Source of the DNA: Colivivens sp963594655
GTDB lineage: Bacteria; Bacteroidota; Bacteroidia; Bacteroidales; Bacteroidaceae
Direction: 5' to 3'
DNA: 51,892 bases
NCBI GenBank assembly: GCA_963594655.1
Contig: CAVBFD010000012.1
Location: 1-51,892 of the forward strand
Positions within the stretch are counted from its first letter, which is position 1, and each line of letters begins with the position of its first letter. This document shows positions 16,423-26,953 of the stretch, piece by piece. The position numbers and the translations under genes were made by a program. Below the pieces are notes generated by a model. The model was not told the DNA's origin and ran no database searches. It saw only the letters and a list, made by a program, of their open reading frames with translations.

Positions 16423-16462
16423 TTACGGCTACAGATTTTTGCATAAAAGTTTGTAGCCGTAA
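16423..16462. repeat. Inverted repeat between hydrolase gene and next promoter
   Basis: An 11-bp perfect inverted repeat (ttacggctaca 16423-16433 with tgtagccgtaa 16452-16462) encloses an 18-nt AT-rich loop and is followed by atattttt. It could terminate the upstream hydrolase transcript. Its right arm overlaps the -33 region of the promoter at 16450-16482, so it could instead be an operator. Confidence 0.6.
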
Positions 16463-16482
16463 ATATTTTTATTATACCTTTG
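16450..16482 (+). promoter_or_regulatory. Promoter of the DUF4859-like protein gene
   Basis: TTTG (16450-16453), 21 bp, then TACCTTTG (16475-16482). Transcription would start near 16486, almost on the ATG of the small frame at 16487. Confidence 0.6.
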
Positions 16483-16486
16483 CGTC

Positions 16487-16567
16487 ATGAATCCATCGGA
16501 AACGCTGAAACGAATCCGTCAGCCGATCCGCAAGTGGTATAACAGACTGGAACTTTTATTCACTTAA
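16487..16567 (+). CDS. Possible leaderless 26-aa leader peptide
   Basis: A small frame starts with ATG 4 nt after the -7 element and ends in TAA 12 nt before the next gene. The 26-aa product is basic (MNPSETLKRIRQPIRK then a short WYNRLE segment). There is no ribosome-binding region, because the ATG would lie at the 5' end of the mRNA. It may be chance. Confidence 0.2.
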   Translation: MNPSETLKRIRQPIRKWYNRLELLFT

Positions 16568-16579
16568 ATCCAAATCAAT

Positions 16580-19024
16580 ATGAGAAGAAACTTTACGTTT
16601 GTAATCATGGCGCTGACATTCTTTTTCACAGGGATGAAAGCGTCTGCCGACGGCACGCATACTTTCAGTTTGCAAGCCGACTATGGCGCGTGGTCTACCA
16701 CCAGTGAGACATTCGACATGAGTGCCATCGCGGAAGAGCTTGGCACCGATGCGGAAACGCTCTCCTCCGCCATCCAGGAATGGAAGGGAGCGAGCTATGC
16801 CAGTGACTTTTTCATGCTCAAGTACACTGACGGAACATGGAGCGGCGACCACGGAAGTGCAAATGACGGGGCGTTCTACATCGACCAGGAGGGCAACATG
16901 CTCACAGGTTGGGGAACTGCGGCCGGCTTTATCCGCCTCGACTATGACGAGACCACAATCAGCATCACCTTCGGTCAGACAGGAAATGTTGAGAGCGGAA
17001 CCGTCAAGGGCGTTTGCTCAATCAACTACAACAACCAGACTGTAGTGTTCGACGCGACCATAACAATCGGCACTCCAGACTTAGACATCGACAAGGATCC
17101 CGTGACAACCATCGCAAACCTTAATGTCGTCGGCAAGTATACCTACAAGTGTACACAGCCTCTGTATGACGGTTGGCAAGACGTGGAGAACTCCATCCCT
17201 GTCAAAGGTATCTCAGAAGCTCTCGGCATCGACTCGGTATACATGAAGGAACACCTGAGTTCAATGCTCTTCACCAAGCAGTACGACAGTGAAAACGAGA
17301 CATGGGAGGCAGACCTTGTACACAAGTTCACTTCAACTCCCAACCCTGGATTCTGGTTCGATTCAGGCGTATGGGACGAGGTTACAGAGACTGAAGGCAC
17401 AGAACTGAAGCTCGGCAGTTACAGCGCTGACGCCAACAAGTTCTATATTGCAGAGATAACCTACAACACTGACACGGACGCCTTCGACTGCGTTATCGGT
17501 CAGTATCCCGGACACTGGACTCTCAAGGAGAACCGTAAGGCAGAGATTTATGTAGTGTACGGAGACAAGGCATACGTCCTCACAGTGGACATGACAGTGG
17601 ACATGGACCTCAACCCAATCACCAACTACACCAAGATTGGCGGGAAAGAGTTCACCGTAGCGCGTAACCCACAGGGCGGATGGGATGTCACCGACAGTAT
17701 CGCCGTCAGCATGACTGACATCATCAGCGCCTTCGGCAAGGCAGGTGCTGCACTCACCCCGGCAGACCTGGTTCTTTACGCGAACGACAGTCACGGAAGT
17801 GTCACCAACGCATACACGGCAGACAACGCGGGCTTCTGGATGACAGCCGAGAACACGGTAACCAGCTACAGCGCAAGTGCGGCCAACATCTTCATCGAAC
17901 TGCTCAACGACTCTGTAAACACAGAGAACTGGTACTTGAAGATTGGCAACACACCAAACATGTTCGACGGAGGTGAGGAGTTCAACTCAACCCTGTACCT
18001 CATCAACGCCGGGAACTACTATCTGTTGGATGTGAAACTGACCATGGACAGTCCGCAATACACACTCGACAAGTGTGAGATTATCGAGCGCGACCTCACC
18101 GTCAAGCTTGTACCGTCAGAAAGCTCTTGGGAGATTGGCACTACAGACGTGTCAGACATTGACAGTCTGATCGACACCACCGCAGGAACATTCTACGGAC
18201 TGACAGCGGCTGGTGCAACTACCGCCGACTACTCAGTAACAGAAGCAAGCACATACGGAGGCGGTGGTTTCTGGATGTCCGCAGCTGACTCAATAACAGG
18301 TATGGCATACGCTGCCGGCTACACAGGCACTGGCGCCTTCGCAATATGGTACTACGAAAGCACCATCCACTGGTTCAATGTTCCGGGACTGCCCAAAGCC
18401 GGAGATGTCTGCCACGGCACATTCTACATCGCAAATCTTTGGAACGGTAAGGCTGTAAAACTCAATGTGACCATCAACTACGTCAGCGAGATTGTTGACA
18501 TCACTCCGGTCGGAACTGAAGAAGTCAGTGTGCTGGGCCGCAGCGAAGACGATGACATCTATGAGCATGAACTCAGTCTGGCAACAGCGTGCGGGAAACT
18601 CGGTTGCACAGTGGATGAGTTGGCCGAAGCTGGCGAGTGGCTTGTCATGGACGCAAGCGAAAACCTCACCTCAAAGAGCGACGAGAACTACGACGACATG
18701 TACGGCTTCGCCTTCGACGCTGATGGCAATGTAACAGATGTTACTAATGCGGTGTTCTATGCAGGTTACACAGACGATGGTGTGTTCAAGGCATACATCG
18801 TTGATGACGCCAACAAGTTGAAGACATTCAAGACCGTCATCTACCTGAAGTACAACAACAAGTACTATGCGTTCAACGTGACAATCAACGATACCGACAC
18901 TGGTATCTCTTCTATCGATGAGGCAAAAGGCGACACGAAAGTGTACGACCTCACAGGCCGCAAGGTTGTCAACCTGTCAAAGGGCATCTACGTGAAGGGC
19001 GGCAAGAAGTTCCTTGTAAAATAA
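16580..19024 (+). CDS. Secreted five-unit DUF4859-like protein with C-terminal sorting tail
   Basis: 814 aa. After a signal peptide (1-23, ending ASAD) there are five related units at about 26-165, 186-343, 355-492, 504-635 and 646-771. Each has an N-terminal strand, an amphipathic stretch (such as MSAIAEELGTD, VKGISEALGID, MTDIISAFGKAG, LATACGKLGCT) and a G-F/Y-W/Y motif (GAFYID, GFWFDSG, GFWMTAE, GFWMSAA). The pattern resembles DUF4859 domains of Bacteroidetes secreted proteins. The tail 774-814 (SSIDEAKGDTKVYDLTGRKV, ending KKFLVK) is a Prevotella-type C-terminal region used for export or surface attachment. The biochemical role is unknown; glycan binding is only a guess from the family setting. 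Confidence 0.75.
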   Translation: MRRNFTFVIMALTFFFTGMKASADGTHTFSLQADYGAWSTTSETFDMSAIAEELGTDAETLSSAIQEWKGASYASDFFMLKYTDGTWSGDHGSANDGAFYIDQEGNMLTGWGTAAGFIRLDYDETTISITFGQTGNVESGTVKGVCSINYNNQTVVFDATITIGTPDLDIDKDPVTTIANLNVVGKYTYKCTQPLYDGWQDVENSIPVKGISEALGIDSVYMKEHLSSMLFTKQYDSENETWEADLVHKFTSTPNPGFWFDSGVWDEVTETEGTELKLGSYSADANKFYIAEITYNTDTDAFDCVIGQYPGHWTLKENRKAEIYVVYGDKAYVLTVDMTVDMDLNPITNYTKIGGKEFTVARNPQGGWDVTDSIAVSMTDIISAFGKAGAALTPADLVLYANDSHGSVTNAYTADNAGFWMTAENTVTSYSASAANIFIELLNDSVNTENWYLKIGNTPNMFDGGEEFNSTLYLINAGNYYLLDVKLTMDSPQYTLDKCEIIERDLTVKLVPSESSWEIGTTDVSDIDSLIDTTAGTFYGLTAAGATTADYSVTEASTYGGGGFWMSAADSITGMAYAAGYTGTGAFAIWYYESTIHWFNVPGLPKAGDVCHGTFYIANLWNGKAVKLNVTINYVSEIVDITPVGTEEVSVLGRSEDDDIYEHELSLATACGKLGCTVDELAEAGEWLVMDASENLTSKSDENYDDMYGFAFDADGNVTDVTNAVFYAGYTDDGVFKAYIVDDANKLKTFKTVIYLKYNNKYYAFNVTINDTDTGISSIDEAKGDTKVYDLTGRKVVNLSKGIYVKGGKKFLVK

Positions 19025-19043
19025 CTCTGACCCCCATATTCCA

Positions 19044-19079
19044 AAAGGGAGCGGATTCCACTGCGGATCCGCTCCCTTT
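19044..19079 (+). terminator. Terminator of the DUF4859-like gene
   Basis: A 13-bp perfect stem (aaagggagcggat 19044-19056 with atccgctcccttt 19067-19079) is followed by a T-rich run. It lies 20 bp past the stop codon and separates this gene from the riboswitch operon. Confidence 0.85.
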
Positions 19080-19167
19080 GTCTTTCAATAGCGCCTGTTT
19101 CATGCTGCGGGACCGACTGAAAAGCAAATTATCCGCATAAGTCCATACTACTTACAAAACAAATCGC

Positions 19168-19175
19168 TACCTTTG
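19168..19175 (+). promoter_or_regulatory. -7 element of the thiamine uptake operon
   Basis: TACCTTTG lies just upstream of the TPP riboswitch. The start site near 19179-19181 would put the whole riboswitch, including its outer helix, in the mRNA leader. Confidence 0.65.
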
Positions 19176-19183
19176 CACCCGAA

Positions 19184-19317
19184 TTTTAACTAAAGGGGTG
19201 CCTGCCGCCTGTGTGGCAAGCTGAGAATATACCCATGAACCTGATGCAGGTAATGCTGCCGTAGGGACGATTAGATAGATTCCGTACTCCTTTACGTTGT
19301 TTAATCTTTAGTTAAAA
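19184..19317 (+). ncRNA. TPP (thiamine pyrophosphate) riboswitch
   Basis: The conserved THI-box elements are in order: GGGGTGCC (from 19195), CTGAGA (19221-19226), ACCC, GAACCTGAT and GGTAATGC, then GTAGGGA (19261-19267). Binding of TPP should lower expression of the following genes. The usual P1 next to the core is weak here (ctaa with ttag). Instead 19184-19194 is perfectly complementary (11 bp) to 19307-19317, only 8 nt before the ATG of the TonB receptor. A small helix (gatta 19269-19273 with taatc 19302-19306) fits between. Closing this outer helix would hide the translation start. Confidence 0.95.
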
Positions 19318-19325
19318 ACAGGTTT

Positions 19326-21695
19326 ATGACAAAAACAAGTTTGACAGCAGCCATGCTGCTGGGTAGTTTGGGATGTACGGCAGCCGTGCCGAGTGCGGAC
19401 ACCGACACATCCCGTGTAGAGAAAATCAATGAGATTGTGGTTGTAGGCGTGAAGGCCAAGAAAGACGCGCCGTTTGCGGTGAGCAACATCGGCAAGGCCG
19501 ACCTGCGGGGCTTTTCTGTCACAGGCAGGGAACTGCCGTTCCTCTTCGCGCGCACTCCGGGAGTCATCGCATGGGGCGAGAACGGTATCGGTACCGGAAC
19601 CTCCCACATGAGAATACGTGGAGCGGCGGACAGCCGTATCAACGTGACCCTCGACGGAGTGGCACTCAACTCACCGGAAGACCAGTGCGTGTTCTGGGCT
19701 AATATGAACAGCTACGGAAGTCTGCTTGGCAGTGCGCAGTTGCAGCGTGGTGTCGGCACGTCCACCAACGGTGACGGAGCCTTCGGCGGTACTGTAGCCC
19801 TCACGACCAAAGCCCCCAGTATGACTCCAAGTGCCGAACTGTCGGCTTCGTACGGGTCATACAACACCTTCAACATTGGAGGTTCACTCTCCACAGGACT
19901 GCTGTGGAACCACTTCGTGTTCGACGGATCGTACCACGAGACACAGACTGACGGATATATCCACGGCACGGACGGTCGCTCGGGCAGTTACTATGGTGGG
20001 GCGACATACATCAGCACCGACGGCAACCTCATACTGAGATACAAGAACATTGGCAATTTCGAGTCTACAGGACAGGCATGGAACGGTGTGACCGCCGGCA
20101 ACGACGACTACAGTATGAACGCATACGACGGTATCAAGACCTATAAGGACCTGTACAACGCCGGGATGGGACGCTTCAACAGCCTTTACGAGAGTTTCGA
20201 ACCAAACTGGGACGGTACATGGACTACCGGCAGGTACAAGATGTCGGACGGATCACTCTGGAGCAGGACGACTGACAACTTCTGGCAGAACCACAACATG
20301 ATCAGTCTCGCTTGGCAGATAAACGACAACTGGAGTACTTCCGGGGCGATACACTACACCCACGGCTACGGCTACTACAAGGAGTTCAAGTACAACTGCA
20401 AGTTGAAGAAGTTCGGTCTGTCCAACTTCACCGACGCTGACGGCAACACAGTCAAGAAGAGTGACTTCGTACGCAAGAAGGGACTCACACAGGACACCTA
20501 TGGAGTGGTGTGGAACATGAACTACAAGGACAGCAAGTGGGACGTGGTAGGCGGACTCGCCATGCAGGCCTTCGAAGGCAACCACTACGGTTACCTCACC
20601 TACGTGGGCAACGAACAGTTGAGGAGGACTATCCTTGCGGACGGCGACTACCGGTACTACGACAGTGACGCTGAGAAGACCGACGCCAATATCTATGCGA
20701 AAGCCACTCTGCACGCCACTGAACACCTCGACATATTCGGCGACATACAGTACCGCCACGTGAAATACGTAACCACGGGCATCAACGACAAGTTCTACGC
20801 AGTTGAAGGCAGGTACGAGAACCAAGTGCTTGATGTCAACAGCAAGTATGACTTCCTCAACCCCAAGGCAGGACTCTCATATCATGTCGGTGGCCACACC
20901 GCCTATGTGTCCTATGCGCGCAGCCACCGCGAGCCTGAACGCAACAACTTCACAGACAACGGAGGAAGCGGTTTCCCCAAGGCGGAGAGCGTGAACGACT
21001 ATGAATTGGGCTACAGCTACACAGGCAAGAACTGGTATGCCAACGCCAACCTCTACTATATGGACTACGACAACCAGTTCGTGCAGACAGGAGCTGTGAG
21101 TGACATTGGCGAGGCCCTCACCACCAACATCAAGACATCCTACCGCACAGGTATCGAACTCAGTGCAGGGTACAGTCCCCTCAGTTGGTTCACCGTCGAA
21201 GGCAACGCGGCACTGTCAAGCAACAAAATACACGACCTCGACGAGGAAGTGGAGACATACGACAACGACTGGAACGACTTGCCGGCCACCATCGTACACT
21301 ATGACAAGTCCACACTCGCCTTCTCCCCGAGTGTCATCCTCAACGGTTTCCTCGACTTCCACTACAGAGGATTCCAGGCTGTGTGGCACACCAACTTCGT
21401 CAGCCGCCAGTACCTTGACAACACGGAGAACAAAGACCGCAGTCTGCCTTCATACACAACCTCAAATATCAACATGAACTACACCTTCGACCTCGCGAAG
21501 CGCAAACTGGGAATAAGGAACATCACTGTCGGAGCTAACCTGAGCAACATCTTCGGCGAACGTTATGCGGCAAGCGGATGGGTATACTCAAGTATCGTGG
21601 GGACAGACCACCCTGTGGACAACCGCTACTACCAGATAGGCTACATGCCGATGTGCGGTTTCACAGCCATGGGCAGTGTCACCCTCCGTTTCTGA
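19326..21695 (+). CDS. TonB-dependent receptor for thiamine uptake
   Basis: 789 aa. A signal peptide (about 1-20) is followed by a TonB-box-like segment (INEIVVVG, residues 34-41). The plug domain spans about 45-160 (PFLFARTPGVIAWGENGIGTGTSHMRIRG, LDGVALNSPEDQ). A 22-strand-type barrel ends in phenylalanine (VTLRF), the usual outer-membrane signature. It imports a substrate across the outer membrane using TonB energy. The TPP riboswitch in its leader and pnuT downstream make thiamine or a thiamine precursor the likely substrate, as in the OMthi-PnuT systems of Bacteroides. There is no partner SusD gene. Confidence 0.92.
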   Translation: MTKTSLTAAMLLGSLGCTAAVPSADTDTSRVEKINEIVVVGVKAKKDAPFAVSNIGKADLRGFSVTGRELPFLFARTPGVIAWGENGIGTGTSHMRIRGAADSRINVTLDGVALNSPEDQCVFWANMNSYGSLLGSAQLQRGVGTSTNGDGAFGGTVALTTKAPSMTPSAELSASYGSYNTFNIGGSLSTGLLWNHFVFDGSYHETQTDGYIHGTDGRSGSYYGGATYISTDGNLILRYKNIGNFESTGQAWNGVTAGNDDYSMNAYDGIKTYKDLYNAGMGRFNSLYESFEPNWDGTWTTGRYKMSDGSLWSRTTDNFWQNHNMISLAWQINDNWSTSGAIHYTHGYGYYKEFKYNCKLKKFGLSNFTDADGNTVKKSDFVRKKGLTQDTYGVVWNMNYKDSKWDVVGGLAMQAFEGNHYGYLTYVGNEQLRRTILADGDYRYYDSDAEKTDANIYAKATLHATEHLDIFGDIQYRHVKYVTTGINDKFYAVEGRYENQVLDVNSKYDFLNPKAGLSYHVGGHTAYVSYARSHREPERNNFTDNGGSGFPKAESVNDYELGYSYTGKNWYANANLYYMDYDNQFVQTGAVSDIGEALTTNIKTSYRTGIELSAGYSPLSWFTVEGNAALSSNKIHDLDEEVETYDNDWNDLPATIVHYDKSTLAFSPSVILNGFLDFHYRGFQAVWHTNFVSRQYLDNTENKDRSLPSYTTSNINMNYTFDLAKRKLGIRNITVGANLSNIFGERYAASGWVYSSIVGTDHPVDNRYYQIGYMPMCGFTAMGSVTLRF

Positions 21696-21729
21696 TTCCA
21701 TGACCCAAACCTACTGATTACAGTTACTC

Positions 21730-22344
21730 ATGGAACAAGTGTTGGAATACATCATCAACAACAAGTTAGACACCCTGGGAGCAATCCTGGGGTTTGTCTA
21801 CCTGTTCTTGGAATTCCGCACATCCGCATGGATGTGGGTTGTAGGCTGCGTCATGCCGGCCGTTTACATCGTGGTGCTTTACCAGTCGGGCATCTATGCC
21901 GACTGCGGCATGGAAGTGTATTACTTCCTCGCCGGCATCTACGGACTGGCGGTATGGATCAGAGGGGGGAAAGACGGAAAGAAGAAGATAGAAATCAGCA
22001 AGACACCGCCACGTGTATGGCTGTACCTTGCCGTCATCTTCATCATACTTGACGCGTCGTTAAGTGTCTTCCTGATTAAATGCACCGATTCCAAAGTACC
22101 CTACACCGACGCGTTCACCACCGCCCTGAGCATCATCGGCATGTGGATGCTCTCACGCAAATACCTGGAGCAATGGTGGGTGTGGTTCGTGGTGGACCTT
22201 GTAAGCACCTGTCTGTATATATATAAAGGTGTGTACGGACGGAGCATCCTGTACGGAGTGTATACCGTCATGGCAGTATACGGCTATTACCTGTGGCGCC
22301 GCAAGCGTTCAAACCTTGACAGTTTGCGTTCCACAAAGTCATAA
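21730..22344 (+). CDS. pnuT: PnuC/PnuT-family thiamine transporter
   Basis: 204 aa, with about seven membrane helices and the PnuC-family motif region (WMWVVGCVMPAVYIVVLYQSGIYAD, LEQWWVWFVVDLVST). PnuC relatives carry vitamins by facilitated diffusion and trap them by phosphorylation. Under a TPP riboswitch and 34 bp after the TonB receptor, the thiamine-specific PnuT type is most likely. No thiamine pyrophosphokinase follows, so the trapping kinase must be elsewhere. Its last 58 bp overlap the end of the convergent kinase-like gene. Confidence 0.9.
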   Translation: MEQVLEYIINNKLDTLGAILGFVYLFLEFRTSAWMWVVGCVMPAVYIVVLYQSGIYADCGMEVYYFLAGIYGLAVWIRGGKDGKKKIEISKTPPRVWLYLAVIFIILDASLSVFLIKCTDSKVPYTDAFTTALSIIGMWMLSRKYLEQWWVWFVVDLVSTCLYIYKGVYGRSILYGVYTVMAVYGYYLWRRKRSNLDSLRSTKS

Positions 22345-23018
22345 CTGGCAGCAGGGTCCCATCCGCGCTGTTCGGCATACCTCACCACAATCTCACGCAA
22401 CAACGGACGCACATGAGTGAGGCGCACCAGACTGCCCAGACACTGTTTGACAGACGGACGCTTGTAGAAGTGCGACCGGTTGATGTCTATGGTGGTCAGA
22501 TGATAGCCACCTTTCTCCTTCCTGTAAAGGAAATTGCTCAGGTTCACGTCACCATGCACGAAGCCCTTCCCGTGCATGTCGGCGATGAAGCGCGCGATGG
22601 CGTCAATCAGGTCGTCATATCCCTCATAACCGTCACGGAGGAAACGGACATCAGGGTCAGGACAGTAAGTGGACACGAAATAGCCATAGTGGAACAGTCC
22701 GTGCCTACGGGTCTCCACACAGGCTATCGGTTCGGGAGTGTTGATTCCGAGTTCCACCAGCCGCAGGGCAAACGTATAGGCGCGCTTTGCCTTACTGGGA
22801 CGGATGAATGTATAGTCAATCCGCTGGTGCAGCATCGGCACCTTAAACCGCTTGACCACAAGCACCTGTCCGTCGGGAGCGTCAAACAGGCGCACCTGGT
22901 TGCGCGAGTCGTACACCAGTCGCCCTGATTTGTCGAACTCGTCGGGCAACGAACGCACGAAATCCCCATACCTCCCGTATTTGGGATTTATAAGGTACTT
23001 GTTATTGTCTGTACGCAT
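22287..23018 (-). CDS. Lipopolysaccharide kinase (Kdo/WaaP)-like protein
   Basis: 243 aa with a protein-kinase-like fold of the KdkA/WaaP type. The ATP lysine is probably in VVKRF (Lys56). The catalytic loop is HGDVNLSN (His155, Asp157, Asn162) and the metal-binding Asp178 is in IDINRS, replacing DFG. Such enzymes phosphorylate Kdo or heptose in the inner core of LPS at the cytoplasmic face. It is a separate unit from trpS, with hairpins between the two. The 3' end overlaps pnuT by 58 bp in convergent orientation. Confidence 0.85.
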   Translation of the reverse strand: MRTDNNKYLINPKYGRYGDFVRSLPDEFDKSGRLVYDSRNQVRLFDAPDGQVLVVKRFKVPMLHQRIDYTFIRPSKAKRAYTFALRLVELGINTPEPIACVETRRHGLFHYGYFVSTYCPDPDVRFLRDGYEGYDDLIDAIARFIADMHGKGFVHGDVNLSNFLYRKEKGGYHLTTIDINRSHFYKRPSVKQCLGSLVRLTHVRPLLREIVVRYAEQRGWDPAASYDFVERKLSRFERLRRHR

Positions 23019-23080
23019 AATATATACTTAATTTTCCTATATAACCACAGTCAGTCCATGTAATTCAGCCACAAAGGCCA

Positions 23081-23128
23081 GATGTACCACCGAAGTGGTA
23101 CATCCAACACATGTGCGCCCCGAAGGGC
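23081..23128 (-). terminator. Two UUCG-capped hairpins after trpS
   Basis: On the minus strand a 10-bp perfect stem (23081-23090 with 23095-23104) and a 4-bp GC stem (23117-23120 with 23125-23128) both close on TTCG, the c(UUCG)g tetraloop. They follow the trpS stop within 60 bp. No long U-run follows, so they may act as mRNA 3'-end stabilisers or as a weak terminator. Confidence 0.55.
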
Positions 23129-23140
23129 AGTCTACACTGG

Positions 23141-24130
23141 TCAATAAACCTTGAAGCCGATGATTTTACGAACCTCACGGAGGGTGTTGCCCGAACTCTC
23201 ACGGGCCTTCTCCGCACCCTGACGGGCGATACGTTCGAGGCGGTCCTTGTCACTTGAAATCTCTATGATACGCTCACGGATAGGCGCGACGGTCTTGATA
23301 AGGTCTTCCGCAATCTGCTTCTTCAGGTCACCGTAGCGGATGGAACAGTCGTTCCACTTCTCGTTGAAGTAGTCGTACGTGTCCTTGGTAGACACGATGT
23401 CGAGGAACGTGAAGAGGTTCTGTATGACCTCCGGTTTCTCACTGTTGGGTTCAGTAGGTCCACTGTCAGTCACCGCCTTCATCACCTTCTTACTGATGGT
23501 CTTGTCGTCGTCATGGAGGTAGATGCAGTTGCCGTTGCTCTTTCCCATCTTGCCCGATCCGTCGAGTCCAGGCACCTTGATGGCGTGATTGCCGAAGTAG
23601 AAGTTCTTGGGTTCGGGGAAGAACTCCACTCCATATATATTGTTGAAGCGGCGGGCGCACTTGCGCGCCATCTCCATGTTCTGTTCCTGGTCCTTACCCA
23701 CCGGCACCCATGCTGCACGGTGCTGCAGAATATCGGCTGCCATGAGGGTCGGATATGTAAGGAGTCCTGCGTTCACATTGTCAGGTTGCTGACGCGCCTT
23801 CTCCTTGAAGGTAGTCACACGCTCCAGTTCCCCGAGATAGCAGCTCATGTTGAGGTAGAGGTACAGTTCCAGAGTCTCAGGCACATCGCTCTGTATATAG
23901 ATGGTCGCCTTGTCCGGGTCTATTCCACAGGCGAGATACTCGGCGAGTATGGTACGCGCGCTCTGCTGGATATCCTCCGGTTTGGGGTGCGTGGTGAGTG
24001 AGTGCCAGTCGGCGATGAAGAAGTAGCAGTTATACTCGTCCTGCATTTTCACGAAGCTCCTTGCGGCTCCGAAGTAATTGCCCAGGTGCAGGAATCCCGT
24101 AGGGCGCATTCCACTTAATACTATGTCCAT
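23141..24130 (-). CDS. trpS: Tryptophanyl-tRNA synthetase
   Basis: 329 aa, a class I enzyme charging tRNA-Trp. The HIGH-like motif is HLGN (15-18) and the KMSKS-like motif is KMGKS (194-198). The tryptophan-pocket region SDVPETLELYLYLN is present. Length and ends fit bacterial TrpRS. It follows the TPR gene by 44 bp on the same strand, with no internal -7 consensus seen, so it is probably in the recJ-recQ-TPR operon. Confidence 0.96.
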   Translation of the reverse strand: MDIVLSGMRPTGFLHLGNYFGAARSFVKMQDEYNCYFFIADWHSLTTHPKPEDIQQSARTILAEYLACGIDPDKATIYIQSDVPETLELYLYLNMSCYLGELERVTTFKEKARQQPDNVNAGLLTYPTLMAADILQHRAAWVPVGKDQEQNMEMARKCARRFNNIYGVEFFPEPKNFYFGNHAIKVPGLDGSGKMGKSNGNCIYLHDDDKTISKKVMKAVTDSGPTEPNSEKPEVIQNLFTFLDIVSTKDTYDYFNEKWNDCSIRYGDLKKQIAEDLIKTVAPIRERIIEISSDKDRLERIARQGAEKARESSGNTLREVRKIIGFKVY

Positions 24131-24174
24131 TATTGTATGTTTTTGTTATTCCACTTATCGTTTTCCTTTTCTGT

Positions 24175-25047
24175 TCAGTGTTTGAACGGATTGATGGAGT
24201 CGTATGTCTCCTGCATCTTGGTCTCCACATTAGTGTAGTTGCCGTTGATGTCCTTCAGCGCGTCAGGCTCCAGAGCGAGTCCCTCCTCCACTATCTTCGC
24301 AGCCTCCTCGGTCCTGCCCTCCTCCTTCAGCAGACGGCCGAGCTGCATGTACGCCTTGGTGAGGTACGGATTGAGTTGGATTACCTTATTATAATAGGTC
24401 TTCGCCTCCTCAGTCTTCCCCAAAGCGTCACAGCACTCCGCCTTCATCTCAAGAACCTCGTCGTTGCTGTCGTCTTGTCCGAGAACCACGTCAATGTCCT
24501 TCTCCGTCTCATTGTACTGCCGCATACTGAAAAGCACCTTCGCCCGCAGGAGGTAGGCCTCGGCGAAATCCTCCTTGAGGGCTATCGCCTGTGTGAGTTG
24601 CGCAATGGCGTTGATATAATCCTTCCGCGCGTCGTGCATCTTCGCAAGAAGCAGATGTGGCTGGGCCAGTGACGGGTCGAGTTCCATAGCCTTGCGGCAA
24701 GTATCCTCCAGTTTGTCGTACGCCTCTGTCTGGAAATACAGTTCAGACACGGTGAGCAGAGTCTCCATATTGTCCGGTTCCATAGTCATCACGGCCTCCA
24801 GTTGCCCTACTGCCGCGTCCAGGTCATTCTTCTGCAACAGGGCGTTGGCGTAGAAACGGTGGGTCTCGGCATCGTCCTTGATGGCCAGCGCGCGATCGAA
24901 ACAGGCGATGGCATAGTCGGTCTTTCCTATCCGCATGGCCTTCACCCCGTCGTACTTGAACACGTCGAAGTCATTCTCCTTCTTCTGTTCCTCTCTCTCC
25001 TCGTCGGTCTCTTCTTTTCCTGTGAATAAAGTCTTGAAAAATCCCAT
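24175..25047 (-). CDS. Cytoplasmic TPR-repeat protein
   Basis: 290 aa. After a charged N-terminus (MGFFKTLFTGKEETDEERE) there are seven or so TPR units (for example ACFDRALAIKDDAETHRFYANALLQ, AIAQLTQAIALKEDFAEAYLLRAKVLF, AKTYYNKVIQLNPYLTKAYMQLGRLL). There is no signal peptide, so it is probably a soluble scaffold; the partner is unknown. Its ATG lies one base after the recQ stop, suggesting translational coupling. Confidence 0.85.
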   Translation of the reverse strand: MGFFKTLFTGKEETDEEREEQKKENDFDVFKYDGVKAMRIGKTDYAIACFDRALAIKDDAETHRFYANALLQKNDLDAAVGQLEAVMTMEPDNMETLLTVSELYFQTEAYDKLEDTCRKAMELDPSLAQPHLLLAKMHDARKDYINAIAQLTQAIALKEDFAEAYLLRAKVLFSMRQYNETEKDIDVVLGQDDSNDEVLEMKAECCDALGKTEEAKTYYNKVIQLNPYLTKAYMQLGRLLKEEGRTEEAAKIVEEGLALEPDALKDINGNYTNVETKMQETYDSINPFKH

Positions 25048-25048
25048 A

Positions 25049-26953
<1,905 letters not shown>

